Origin: Tubiluchus corallicola
Lineage: Eukaryota > Priapulida > Priapulimorpha > Priapulimorphida > Tubiluchidae
DNA: 64,000 bases
NCBI GenBank assembly: GCA_030141605.1
Contig: JAQGDQ010000232.1
Coordinates: 62,001 to 126,000, forward strand
Reading direction: 5' to 3'
The notes beneath the pieces are model-generated. The model was not told the DNA's origin. It worked only from the letters and a program-made list of their open reading frames with translations, and searched no databases. The number at the start of each line of letters is the position of its first letter. Positions within the stretch are counted from its first letter, which is position 1. A program made the position numbers and the translations under genes. Positions 1 through 13,259 of the stretch are shown in pieces.

Positions 1-3000
1 TGAGGAGCTTTTTGCAGCAAAAATGTTGCTCACCTATATGAGTTGATAAATCGTACATGTCTAATATTCATACTTAGACTGAGCAGTGGTTTGCAAAACC
101 GTTCAATATGCAGTAACTGTACAAGTCATCATTGAGTCAATTTTACGTAAAATCCACACGGCATGTCACATGGTAAGCAATGCACAATGTAATCATTATA
201 AACAAATAAATGTGTCACCGAAATTGTATCATTTATTTTAGTTTGTTTAATTGTTTTGGTGTTTAACCATAATCGTGTAATCATAATCATAAACCATAAC
301 CGTGTAATTATAATGAGCATTATAAACAGCTAGAATTAATAGCCTATAATTGAAAGTCGTTATGTGCAGACATGTACGTGCGTCGAAAAATTACCAGGCA
401 AAATCACAGGTGACTATGATTGGAGTACATGCTCGTCTTGGATTAAAATGCAAGCATTTATAAACTTTATAAAACAAGTTAACTTCATTCAAAATTAAAA
501 GATTAAAAAACAATTCATAAACTATTTAGATTTAGCCAATCATTGGTTAACAAAATACAGTAGTAACATGGTATGTAGGCTTACCCCTGCAAAATTATTA
601 GACATTGCTGTTTGATTATTATAATTAATTCTGTAATTCTGATTTTATTTCAAAATAATGATATAGGTAAAAATTACTCAGCAGTACAATGAAAAAACCG
701 GTGAAAAGTTTGTGTTGGATAAGAATGTTTTATACCCAATTTATTGACTGCTTACCTTGATACAAAAAATTTTGAGGCCTGGAACTGAAGCGAACTAAAC
801 TAGAACTGTAGTTGCTAATGGTTTAAAGGCCTTGCTCTCTACAAAGATTACTTGTCTTTCCTTATAATGTTTGCATTAATTTTGGTCAAACGTTTGATGT
901 TTTGGACTCTGACCCGTCTTTTCTTGATTTTTTTAGTTCTTTAGAAAGTAAATTGAGAAAAAGTATGTAGCTCCTGAAGAGCCATGCTAAGAAAAATTAC
1001 TAATTCCTGACCACAAATTATTATATCGTGGCCACCAATTATTGTTCCGTGGGCACTTGTAATTATTAATCCGTGCGTACAAACTACAATATATAAATCT
1101 GTGTCCACCAATTATATTTTTTCATAGCCACAAATTATTAATCTGTGCGCACGATATACTAATTCGTCGCCACGACATATGATATTGTGCGCGGGTTGTA
1201 TCTGCTGAAACAGAGAATATGCCGAACAAGCATTAACTTAACAACTGTTCAGTGTAAATAATAGCAAATTGTTTAATGGGTTTTAATAGCAAAAATTAAG
1301 TGTAAAATGCCGTAACTTGGTTTCCATTCCCGCTGAGCCACATTTTACACACTATTACAATAGAAAGTAGTAGATATGGAAGCCACGAGTTAGGTAGTTG
1401 AGCTGAGACTGATGCAAAATTAAACTGTAATTTAGGATAAAAACAATACATTGTTATAAAATGCAGAAATGAGAATTAATGAATAGAATTTATTGGGGTT
1501 CTATCCATGCATGGAGAGCATGTTTTATAGTTGACGAGAATAGGGTTGCCACCACTCCTGATTTGGCCCAAAGTCTGGTGACATTCAGCCATACATACGT
1601 AGTTAGGTTGGATTTTTGAAAAATTCTGAAATCTCCTGATTTTGATCATCACATTGAAATTTAAGTAGAAAAAATGTAACATGAGAACGTTTTATCAACT
1701 GGAGAATTTTCTCTAAACATGGAAAAAGGAATGAATCATTGCGGTCTGACTGTCTGCTGTGAATTTAATTGAGCAAAGAAGTTCACTTAATAACATTCAC
1801 ACACAGTCATTATGTCCATGTTCACTTAGTTTATGGTTTGTAACTGCAGGCTTATGTAATTATGTAAGAGTGTGCTTTAAAGTGGTTTGCAAAATGCAAC
1901 CCATTTGCAACAATTGATAAAAATAATGAAAAAATGGATAGTTATACCTAAAAAGGTGTACTTCATTCGTGCTTCTGGCTCTTCTAGCACCATCTAACGC
2001 AAAACATCAGCAATTTCAAACAATCAATTCTGTGAAATATCTTGACTGTCAATATTGACAATAAGCTCTGCTTAGGATTGCCTTATATCCCATTTTGTTG
2101 GCATTGTAGCAATGTGCCGATTTTTAGACTATTGCCTTGGTTTTTTTAAGTTGTCCAGAAATTTTGCTTTGGTTTGTAGACATATTATAATATGTTTCTA
2201 TAATAAGAAATTATTCTTTTTATAGGCAGAATTTTCGTAAATGATAAAGCCACAGAAAAGCTTTGTCTATGTTGGTTGTTCAGTTACTTTTCATCATGCT
2301 TCAGACTTTAACCAACAAGTGATATTTAAATGCCAATATCAGTCAATTTCAGTCATGTTTAGCATGTCAGAGTAATCACTAACTTAGAGTAAACTTGAAG
2401 AAGTAAAATTTGATTCTCTTTATGAAGATCAGTCAGTGGTGTATAATAAACATGACATACTGTAGGAATGACGTGTCATTGATCAAACTACTGCCGTACT
2501 GCCATTTCAGTGGTAGTCATTTGGGTTTCTGACTGTGCAGTAACAACTTTTATTGTTATTATTATTATTTATGGGTAACTGTAGTTCAACTGATAAGCAA
2601 AAATTAAGTACAGTAATTTAAATTACCCAAAGTAGTCTCCGTACGAAGGGGACAACGTAGTGCAGCATTTCATACAGTAGTATAATGTAAGTATACACAT
2701 TAGTGGGCTTAACTTTGTGTACCTATGACAATAACAATTAATAGGCAGTTGAGAAATTATAAATAACATTACAAGTTTTGGCAGAGATAGCTGTGAAGGC
2801 AAGTTCTAAAAGTAGTCAAGTTAGGGCATTTACAACTTCAAATGGCAGAGAGTTACATACATTAATTACATGACATGCAAAAGTGTATAGATGTACAATG
2901 AATCAAACTTAAGGCTTTGTAAGCTTTAAATTATGTCCACAAAGCCTTTGGCAAACTTTTGTGAAATGACAAGCCCCAGCACATGACTTTTTACTCGGCA

Positions 3001-3537
3001 CATCATTAGTGCCCATCATTATCTGCAATTGGCTACAAACAGTAGCCGAGATATTAGATACTGCTATTAGATATGCAAGAATGTCAACAGTACTTGCATT
3101 CTGCCATTCTTCCGGTCACTATAAAATTACTGGGGCGTGCTCACTTCTTCAGGAACTGTGTTCGCCAATGTCTACTTTACCTGCACACATATACCTTTTT
3201 CCTTTTTTTAAGCTTTTAGCTTCTCTTCTCATTGCTTTTTTCAGTTTTTTTTACAGATTATATTATACTTTACTTAATACAATGATTGTAGTGGTTTATA
3301 TATTATAGAATTTGCATGCTAAATTGTTTACACCTTTTATTTGTTCATTTTCATTGTTTGCAGAGTCATCAACTTGAACGCGACTGTAAAAGATGAGAAC
3401 ATAACCAATCAGTTTCAGTGTTTGTAAAGCGCATAGTGGCTTGCAGGATTTTGGAAGGTGAGCTGAAATAGAGGCTCGGTGATCAATGATCGGTGAGCAA
3501 ATTTAATTTTGGTGAACATTTTGAAAAATTTCAGCAT
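1..3537. other. Non-coding DNA upstream of TTC3
   Basis: I see no exon with a recognisable product on either strand. Open frames here are under 100 codons and look random in composition. The stretch is AT-rich. It contains a degenerate near-palindromic array (about 1008-1200, listed separately) and a possible old mobile-element piece near 1543-1660, where the phrase 'gggttgcca' is followed by two copies of 'ctcctgattt'. It may also hold the TTC3 promoter or an untranslated first exon, which I cannot locate. Confidence 0.5.
1008..1200. repeat. Degenerate tandem array of near-palindromic ~22-27 bp units
   Basis: About eight diverged units follow one another, each of the form CCAC.AATTATTAAT.CGTG, which is close to its own reverse complement. 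Clear units are 'ccacaaattattatatcgtgg', 'ccaccaattattgttccgtg' and 'ccacaaattattaatctgtg', and later units drift to 'ccacgacatatgatattgtg'. Unit length wanders between about 20 and 27 bases, so this is an old minisatellite or a nested palindromic repeat family rather than a clean satellite. No reading frame is involved. Confidence 0.65.
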
Positions 3538-3541
3538 TTAA

Positions 3542-4143
3542 CCCTTTCACTACGGAAGGCGGCACACTGCCGCCTACTTTTTTCTTGTAAGGGACGGAAG
3601 GTGGCAGACTGCCACCCAAGCTCAGCACTAAACGCAGTTACCCAGGTCTGTTTATTTCGCTGCTACGCCCATGAAAAAACATTGTAGAAAGGTTTAACAG
3701 CCGTGGGATTGGGGTTGCTTAAAGTAACAACAAGTAACGCTAACCAGGTAGTCAGTGTCTGAAGCCAGGTGCATTTCATAATACTACACTATATAGTACG
3801 TTATTACGTTATCACTCAAAATCACTTGATGGTGGTTGGTGAAATGTATATTTAATCACTTGTTCTGCATTCTTATAAAATAATTGCATATTGTGGATTA
3901 GTAATTAATGTAACTTTTGTGAAAATTGGCTTCTGAATGTAAGTATGCATGAGTACATGTATGTGTGCGCACGTGTATTAATAAAACTAATATTCAATAT
4001 TAGTGTTTAATAACAAATGGCTATTTTTGTTTTTGTACGGGATTCTCTTTTAGTAACACACCACAAGAAGTTATTATCAAATGTGCAAAAGCTAGCTAAT
4101 GTGCAAATGCGGCCCTGTTAAAAGCAACTACGTAGTGAAAGCG
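3542..4143. mobile_element. piggyBac-type MITE (non-autonomous DNA transposon)
   Basis: The element is bounded by TTAA at 3538-3541 and again at 4144-4147, the target duplication of the piggyBac superfamily. The left end begins CCCTTTCACTACG. The right end, read on the other strand, begins CGCTTTCACTACG, so the terminal inverted repeats agree in 12 of 13 bases. The interior of about 600 bp has no transposase frame. Just inside the left end lie two strong hairpins, GGCGGC-acact-GCCGCC (about 3560-3576) and GGTGGCA-gac-TGCCACC (about 3600-3616). Terminal CCCTTT plus TTAA is typical of piggyBac-like MITEs. Confidence 0.8.
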
Positions 4144-4147
4144 TTAA

Positions 4148-5599
4148 AACATCTTTAGAGAAATAATTGAAACAATATATAACATAACTGAGCCTAAAAC
4201 AATTGTTATATTACATTATATTAAATTATTTTAAAATTAACTTTATATGTGCAAGTAGTTTTTGTGCTTGTACTTGTAATGGTTGGTTGTCTTGGTGCTT
4301 ACCATAACTTGCGTGCTATGGAGTTGGGCCTCAAACCCCAGAAATATCTTTGATGACTCCTGTACCACTCCTCCAAGAAGGCTTAGCTTCATTCATTTGT
4401 ACTTCAAGATGGGCCCAGATGGGAAAAAAGCTGTTCATTATCACTCCATATGCCAGAACTGGAAAAAATTAGGATTTTGGACAAAAACATAAAACCACTG
4501 AAATATAAGATATGCACACAAATTTATATACCAATCTGTTTAATCCAAATTATTATTATTATTATTATTATTATTGCTATTATCCTCGCAGACTGAATAA
4601 GAATTTAATTAACCAAGAATATGCTGAACTAAACTTGTATTTACTAATGAATTTAATTATCTATATATAGTTCAAGAAATGCTCTGATGAGCATTTGATG
4701 TTGCATTACACAATTCATTGGAAATGTCTGTGCGTTCTAAAGGTTTCAAAGCATTTCACGTTTGCATGCTGTACTTTTTACAGCCTTCACTTGTGCCTTT
4801 GTGATTCTATTAACGTATCAAATGCTGTTTTATTCAAATATCCTCCTACCTGTTCAAATATTTATTTATGCTTAGTTCTTGGTGACTTGTACGTCAATTG
4901 CGTTGAGCTAATAGATTAGCTTGTATACAATTCTCTAAGACTGGCATTTTTTTATATTACGATAGTCGCCGTTGAACTTTATGCGTTAGCATTGCGGGTA
5001 TCTAAAAAGTACCTGAAAGAGATAGTATATATATTGTTATAGCAATATTTGCAGATTTTGATGTGTCTGCGACCAGTTTCTCGAAAATTGATTCAAGATA
5101 TTTTATTTGTGCTCAGTGTACAATTAAAAATTATAAAACATTGTGCAGATTTGACATGTTTTAGGAAAATTTACGTAAAACATGTCACCAGCTCTATTTT
5201 TCTTCTATGAGAGTATTTGAAAACAGCGGGAATTTTTTCACAAAATTTTAAAATACGTAAGGTAAAAATCTTTAGCTGATTTTTGAAATTAAATTTTATA
5301 ATATATAATTCAGAAAATGGGATGCATTTTGTATTTATTTTAGTATAATGTGTAAGTTTGAGTTTTTGTACATTAACATTGTGTTCCTACAAGCCCTGCT
5401 TCTAGCATTTACGGAATCTCAAACTATTAAAGTGGAAAATTTATTGTTTTAACATCTTCGACGTTTTTAAGTCAGGGTTTTTCAAACTAAAATGAAGAAA
5501 GATTTCAATAAATTTATAAGAAGGCGTGCAAACAGCAAAATACAAACTGTACTTCACTAATTTGTTATTTATTTATTTCTAATTGACTTGAATAGCAGC
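4148..5599. other. Non-coding DNA before the TTC3 start
   Basis: AT-rich sequence with a short (TTA)n microsatellite at about 4549-4575 and no coding signal I can support. An AG at 5593-5594 lies just before the putative TTC3 start codon, so the ATG may sit in a second exon whose untranslated first exon is further upstream. Confidence 0.4.
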
Positions 5600-8500
5600 A
5601 TGGCTGAGACTGATAATGACGAAATGCCAGAACTAGTCTCTTCATCGGGAGAAGAGGAGGATGATAATGATGATGGTAGCTTCCATAAACATGATGGTGG
5701 CAGTGATAATGATGACTATGAATATGAGGTGATTATTGATTCGTTATTTATCAGTTGTACTCTAGATGTATCCTTTAACTGTTGTAAAATTTTTCCTGAC
5801 AGATTTTTTCTGTAGCTGGCCCCAGACAATGGAACAAACTCCCACTTGATTTGTGTTGTTGCACTAAATTTGATGTGTTCAAGAAAAAACTTAAGACTCG
5901 TCTATTCATTTTAGCCTTCTCGAACTAAGTCTGTTACACCTATTGTACAATTTCATGTTGCATCTACACTGTACAGTGTGTAGTTTAAATTCATTGGACT
6001 TCAGTGTGATCTTTTTAAATTATGGCTATAATGCTGATTCTGTTGTAAGACGCCATAGAATGCTTTTTATAATTAACGGTGTGCTACAAATTTGTGTAAT
6101 AATGATAATAATAATTGCATTTGCACTATCCAAAATCTTGTCTTACACATATGTTTTGCAAGCACCATGCCATCAAATTCAAATACAAGAGAAAACTTGA
6201 AGATCTCGTATGTACTTTGTGACTTTCTTATTTATATATTTCATAATTGCAGCTACTCACCAGCTTGTAACTTACAATGAAGGTAGTTCATTGTGTATGT
6301 TGGTAAAGTGAGAGAATATAATTTATAAAGCTTATAAAGCTTTAATATTAAATAGCGACTATACCGTCAGTTTTTATGATTAAGTTTCATAGGTGTTTCT
6401 AATGATACTTGCCCATCATGGGCACCTGCAGTTAGTTCAACCCACCCCTGATACCCTGTTGTATGAAGTTTACTAGATCTTTTACTTAATTACTGCCATT
6501 GGGTAGTTTTTTAGGATATTAAAATTTTTTAAATGAGTGGATGATATAGTAGATTAGCTTTGGACATTAAGCCTATGGTAATTGGTTCTTATGTGTACTC
6601 TTATTAATACGGATCATAGTAGTTTCTCTGTGTCATATTAAATTATAAATTATATTGCAGCAGAAAATTTCCTGGTTTACGGTTTCTGTCCAGTATTCAT
6701 GAGTTCAGTTCTACATGTAACAAATTAAAGATTTTTGGATTATGTTATATATGTATAGTGTTTTGTGTATAAACAAACATATCTGTAAACAAAAAAGTTT
6801 GATCATGGAAATTTATGAAGTTTATAAAATAAGGATTCAAAACGTGGTATTTACGACTTTGAGTTCTTTACGCACATGAATAATTCATTTGTTTTGCCAG
6901 CTACCTCACTCTTAACAGTACGTGGAAAATATCTACAACAATAAGTTTTGCCTTCCAACTGAGCTTTCACTAATTATTATTATCATTTTAATTGATATGA
7001 TATCTGTAGTAATTGGTTATGAATGTGCTTTTGAGTTGTAAGAAATGTGATTGTCTTTAAAAAGTTTTGTCCATGTTTTACGCATTTTCCTATATTTATT
7101 CATTTTAGGGCGGGCTTGTTCGTGATCTTAAAAACTCTGATTGCCCTTTAGGTAAGTTTTTTCTGTACTTTACTTATATCAAGGAAAGCAACTCTGGTGT
7201 CACTTGCATGTTAAACAAAATAATATGGGAAAACAATACCAATAACTTAAAAAGTCTAATTATCGTGCCTATATTACAAAATGGATGGAGCAAGACTTTA
7301 ATTTGTACTTCGCTTGACTACCTGCTTCCTTTTACATGAATTTAGGACCAGGAGTCCTATACTAAAAATTCGCAGATCTAGGAGATTCTTCAATAACTAA
7401 GACCACGTTATGACATGGGTGATTAATAGCAATAATTCAGCATCAAAATTTATATGTAGCTCTTAGGGTGATAATTTATAAATGCACAACTGCTGATCAT
7501 CCCGAAGAGTTCAGTTCGGTTGTTTTCCCACATTTCTTCCATGGGACTCGGTTAGTGTTGCTTTCTATGACCACTTCCTTACCAAAGACTGAAAATTGTG
7601 CCTGCTTCCGATTTTGCTGGCATGGTCACTGCTGCTACGTCATGCAATGCAAAATCCATTACTTTGTTTCTAAAAGTTGCCTTCGTTAAATTATTATGTA
7701 ATTGTATATATCTTTCATGTTTCGTTCTATACAGTTTTTATCCTGACGTACCTTTAATTGTGTTTCGATATTATTACCTTTTGAAAAGGTTGAAGTTTTA
7801 GATTAATTTTAATTCTGCAGTTTCTGCAGGTAGTGCACCAGGGATTTTTTTCTTTTTTTAACAATTGGTATGTTATTTAATGAGACAAGTCACCTCAATC
7901 TAATGTCTTTTTATTAATGGTCTTTTTAATCACATTTTACAGCACCAGCGGCCATTTGTTGAAATATCCATTTTTGGGTTGCCGCCCCCTGTGTTTTCCC
8001 AGCACAAATCTTAATTCTTACTGTGGGACAATGAAATATTCCTGGTCGAGCTAATATTGTTTGGATTTTTCCATCTATTGGATGTTGTAGACCAATTAAG
8101 ACTTGATGGGAGGCCCGTACCTTCCTGTAGATAGCATTTTCCAACGACTAATTCACTCTTTTTTAATTTTATATTGTATTATATTCTTAAGAAACCTGGC
8201 AAGTACTTTTACGGGTGTTTAGAGAGAATTTTATAAGTCTTAGTAAGAACGAGACAAATTAATTTTAAGAACACTTCTATCAGAATAAACAGAAATGGCA
8301 AAACTTCAAGTTTCACTTAGTCGAATTTTTGTTAGGAAAGAAAACTAAAAGGTGATGCTTTGCCATTGTTGATACATCATCAGTCATCACCTGCCACATA
8401 GCTGTTTGTTATGTGATTATAAGCTGTGTTTTAGCTTATTAACGTTGACAAACAAGCAAATTATTATAGTAGGCATACATGTAAGGTTAGCATGTTATTG

Positions 8501-11500
8501 ATCATTATCAGTAAAGATTTGTGATTTCATGGGGCTTCTGATGCAATTTCTTTAACATAATTTGGCCAACAGTAAGACAGAATTCAGCACACAGTGGCAG
8601 GGCCCACTATTATTTTTAAATCATTGTGGCTGCACTGGTGGTAGCATACTTATTATTAAGAATAGTTTTTTAAGTCTTCAGAGCAAGACATTGAAATGGC
8701 AGAGAAGTCTTACTCGTGGTTTCATGTGTACACCCTTCGGCACCGAGACGTACACTTAGAGGCAGTAGTTAGATAAAACTGACTAGAATCAAAATGAAGC
8801 CCATCTCTTTACTAATAAGGCTCACCACTGCTTAACTTTTGTAGCCATGCACACACTGTGACTACTTGGCTATTCTTTTACGCTGTTTCAGTGTACTTTA
8901 TTTTAGTCATCGGTTCACAATTTTTATAGTTACAGTTTATGCCGCAAGAGAATGGACAGTACTGAATTTCAAATTAGAGGCTGAGAGAGTAGTGAAAATC
9001 AAGGCTGTGTCACCGTTTTTATTTGGTCAAGTTTGTCAGCCAGATGAGTTAATGCAGTACGCCTTTGATACTCAACTGCTAAGAGATAGGTGATATATTT
9101 TTGTCTTTTTATGATGGTTTATTTGGCAGATTTTAATAAACTAAGGTGATAAGTCTGACTGAGGCTGCTTGTAATTTACCTGCTTTAGCTTCTAAACAAA
9201 TAGGCAATCTATACACCTTGAGAAACTGTAGTTCTGTTTTTGCAAATTAATTATAACGTACCTGTTTATAGCGAGTCAAATGTCTAAATTTTGAGGTATT
9301 CTAAAATACTTGGAACCTGCCACTGAGAAGGCATAAACGTTGTTTGTACAATTATTTTCAGACATCTAAACTTTTTTTCATAGTTTGACCTAGGCGAACT
9401 ACTTCTAGAAGTTTAACCTTAGGGAAAATTGTTGTTGTAGTACGTTCAGCCTGGCATGATACTATGCTACATTAATAATTTTTTTTGTTTTCAACTTGGC
9501 TTGGGCGGAATTAATGCGCCGGTAATTTAACAATAATTAATTCCCAAAATATTTGCTGATTAACAGCCTAGGATGTTAGGATGTCAAGCAAAAAATTCCT
9601 AACATGTTTTTGATCATGATAAAGTTATTTTGTTGTTTCTAATTATTACAGGTTATCTATCTGTTACAAGCTTTTTGCTTGTAAGTTTTGTTTGTCATTG
9701 GTTCTCGTAAAACTTTTATCATTTGCTTCAGTATCTTTTTTTCATGCAGGATGGTGATGCCAGATCGCAATTTATCTGAAGAGGAAATCAAGTCAACTAA
9801 TTTAATAATTGGTGCCCTTGATGTACTGTTCAAGTTCATTAAGAAAGGGGTAAACATACAGTTTTGTTTTATGTATTTATTTATTTATTTATTTATGAAA
9901 TAAAATGAAACAATGACAAAGCAAATGCAGAAAGGAAAAAGCATTTGAAAAAATGTAACACAAATCTGCATTTTTTCTAAATTTTTAGAGAGTGTTTGAA
10001 TATTTCACCTTTAAGGCTTGTTTCAAGCATTTCCTGGTCTTGTTCTGGTTTCTGTGTGCCTCAATTAAGCAGGGTGCTGCATTGTATGGAACATGAACTG
10101 TAGTTAAATTACAGTGTGGTTCGCCTATAATGAGTTTCAAGGGACCTTGAAAATTTGCTTGCTGTAACCGAGTCTCGTTATAGCCGAGGTTATTTGTTTG
10201 AGTGTATTTACAATATAGAAATGAAGCCTTTGAGGCAGACATGGTTGTTACAATGAAAACAGCACTTAATTTTGAGACTGTCACAAGTTTTTTACTCATT
10301 TCTACTATTCAGCAATTATTTTATCACAACGGTTTAAATTTATAGTTATTTCTAGTATTAAGGCAGTATTTTGTGCAATAAGTTTCTGCACAAAACCACC
10401 CCACAAGTTGCGTTTCTAAACCACTGCTGTGATTCATATGTGACAATGTCTGCTGGCAGCTGAGTGTATTTTGTATTGGTGTTAACTGCACAAGACCTTG
10501 GGTGTCTGAGTGGGCTGATTTCTTTTTAATTAAACAGCTGTCCTATGTGCAGTATAACTGATGCGAGCATTTCAGCATGGGCCTACGTTGATTAATCACC
10601 AAATCTACACTGACTATCTTACGTATCATTTAATGTGAAATCAATGTATTTATTTAAGTGTTTTTATTAAAATTTAAATTTTAAAAGGTCACAGAATTAT
10701 TTATTTTGCAAAGTAGAACAGTTTATTTTTTTTTAAAAACTAGGTTATTTTTGCTTGTCGCACATTAAATTGCACCACAGCTTTATTCAAGGAGCTGTTA
10801 AGTTTTGAAAGGTGATGTTGTAAAAATTGCTGAAGTTTAGCAAAGGCTTCAGCAGCTTCATTCAACCTAACATGTTGACAAATTGAGTTTTCTTTCTCTC
10901 TAAATCATTGTGCTCACTTCATTCTGACTGCAAAGTCTACAAGTTACAATTACAGTAGTGTATGTAGCTGCAGACCCACCAGCATGTCTACATGATTATG
11001 CTATACTTGATACACTTTGTTTCATGCATGATCAATAAATTATTCTCCACACTGCACAGTAATCCTTTTGCCCCTGGTGAATGGTGTCCATTTTAGAACT
11101 CAACTCATTATATGCAGGGAAAGTACATTTACGAGGCCGGAAAATAAGCAAGAACTCGCAATATTGGAGCTTGCTATAAGCAAGGTTTAAATACATTATT
11201 TAAGCCTAACATTTGAGGGGAATTTGAAATTTACTTGTAGTAACCAGGGCCTCGTTATAACAAGTGCCTCATTATAAGTCGTTTTTACTGTACTCATTTA
11301 TTTAAATCACAGTTTTACTTTATCCATTCCTGAAGATCTTAGTCTGTCTGCTAGTCAAGCTAAATTTTGTTAATCTGTTTATCTTTTAAGTTGATTCTTT
11401 GCTTTGTCAATGAAACTGCCAGTGAATTAAAACTGTATCAACGTAGCTCTCACCTCTGAATTGACTATATAAAGCTGTACTTTAGCCAGTTGCTAAATGG

Positions 11501-13259
11501 TTGAAGAAATTGATTTTACAATGGAATGAAAATGTAGAGTTGTAATTTTTTGCCATATTTTAGTTGAAAAAAATGAGTACGAAAATACATGATGCATTAG
11601 TGTGCTACCAAGCGTTATTTGACCTAGATGGTCACACGGTATTCTGGCCTGTAGATGGTGCGCTACAAATTGCTAATTTGAAGGAATGTTTTTCCCTGAC
11701 ATGGTACGTAGTTTGTTACTTCAAGTTGGCTTTTTTATCTTTATGGTTACCATATACTTTAATAATTATTACATTATACATATTATACGTACACTGTGTG
11801 CTGCTGAACAAATAAACATGGAAAATTGTTGCTCTTAAGTGTAATTGTTTGTTACTACAGTGAAATTTTTTACTCAGAAAACATTCACTTAGCAATTCAA
11901 GATATACTGTTCCCCTACTGTTTTGAAACATTTTTCACTAAAACTATACTGCACAAACGTATGCGCCCAGTGTGCATGTTTCAGTGCTTGCATGTTAATT
12001 TCTGATTTCACACATACTTGTTTGGAAAGTAGATCTGTAAGTCTTCATTTAATAATGCTAATCTATTCCAGCAACACGAAGAGTTAAGCTAAACAGTTTT
12101 AAATGAATCCACATCTTCCAAATAAGGTAAAAAGGTTCAGTTACATTCCGAAAGCAAAGAGATCAATAATGCTTAACTTATATAAATCAAATTTGTTGAG
12201 TTTTATTGCACATATCTTATTACTTAATCATGTTTTCTACTCTGTAGTTCACTTTAAAACTACCTCTTGATTGTCTAAATAATTTTTCTATATATATATA
12301 GCATTGCTCTTTGAAGCAATGATCCAGCAGCACCGCTAATCACATCATTATATAAAGTTGCAGTACAGCAACAAAACTTTTGGTGCTTAAATGAAAGGAA
12401 AAATTTGTTGGTAAAAGAAACATTTGTCGTTAATTTGAAAAAAGTATCAGATGTTTAGAGTAATTTAAACAAAACATTGCTAACTCGAGAGTTATTAAAA
12501 GAGGACTTACTGTCCTGGATATAGCTTTTAAGTGCGTATGCAGCAGAGTCATATGAGATACTGTTTTTTTTGTTACATATTTTGGCATGTCACAAGACAG
12601 AATCTAACATCAGTGGCAGGGTTTCATTAATGTAAATTATTGTGATGGACTGGAACTTAACTCATTGACAATGAGAAGTAAGACACTGAACCATATGAGA
12701 TGTCTTAGTCATGTTTGGGTGCTTATAACATATTTTCCTCTAATGAGACAAATAGCTTGAGGGCTGTGTTGGTTACCTATTCATTTACGTACCCTAACCA
12801 ATATTGCTTAAGTTTTGATTAACTTAGCAGCTACTTGCTTAATTTGCACATACTTAATGGTGTAAAATTATGGAGAAGAACACTATCTGGGAAGTTATCT
12901 GACCATATACTGGCATACCTTTCATTAGTGTTAACAGGATAGTATTTTGCACTTAACTTGACAAACTTTTGTTAAGTGACTAAAATGCAAACCATAACAT
13001 AAGGTTCAATTTAATTCATTTTATTAACTTTATTTATTATCAAATTATGATAATTAACGTCTTAATCTATTAATGTAACATGGTTGATATTATTTTCAGT
13101 GGTGAATTACGTAAATTGTTTCCTAATGAGTCAGAGAGGAGGAGAAGAGTATCACTATTGTTGTGTCTGTTTGAACTCTGCAGATTTATATTTGTCTCTT
13201 ATGTGAAAAAGAGAGATTTAGTAAAAGAATTTGTAGAAGAATGCCAAAGTAAAGTAGAA
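5600..13259 (+). CDS. TTC3: TTC3 exons 1-6: acidic N-terminus and helical region
   Basis: Exons are 5600-5728, 7109-7151, 8936-9089, 9750-9849, 11564-11703 and 13100-13259. Exon 1 encodes a Glu/Asp/Ser-rich segment starting MAETDNDEMPELVSSSGEEE. Exons 3-6 encode a mixed helical region that sits where the poorly conserved N-terminal part of vertebrate TTC3 lies, with a loose match around REWTVLNFKLEAERVV. The last exon ends with FVEECQSKVE, joining directly to the TPR exon. All donors are GT and acceptors AG, and phases run 0-1-2-0-2-0. Exon 2 (43 nt) is supported only by splice sites and phase. Confidence 0.72.
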
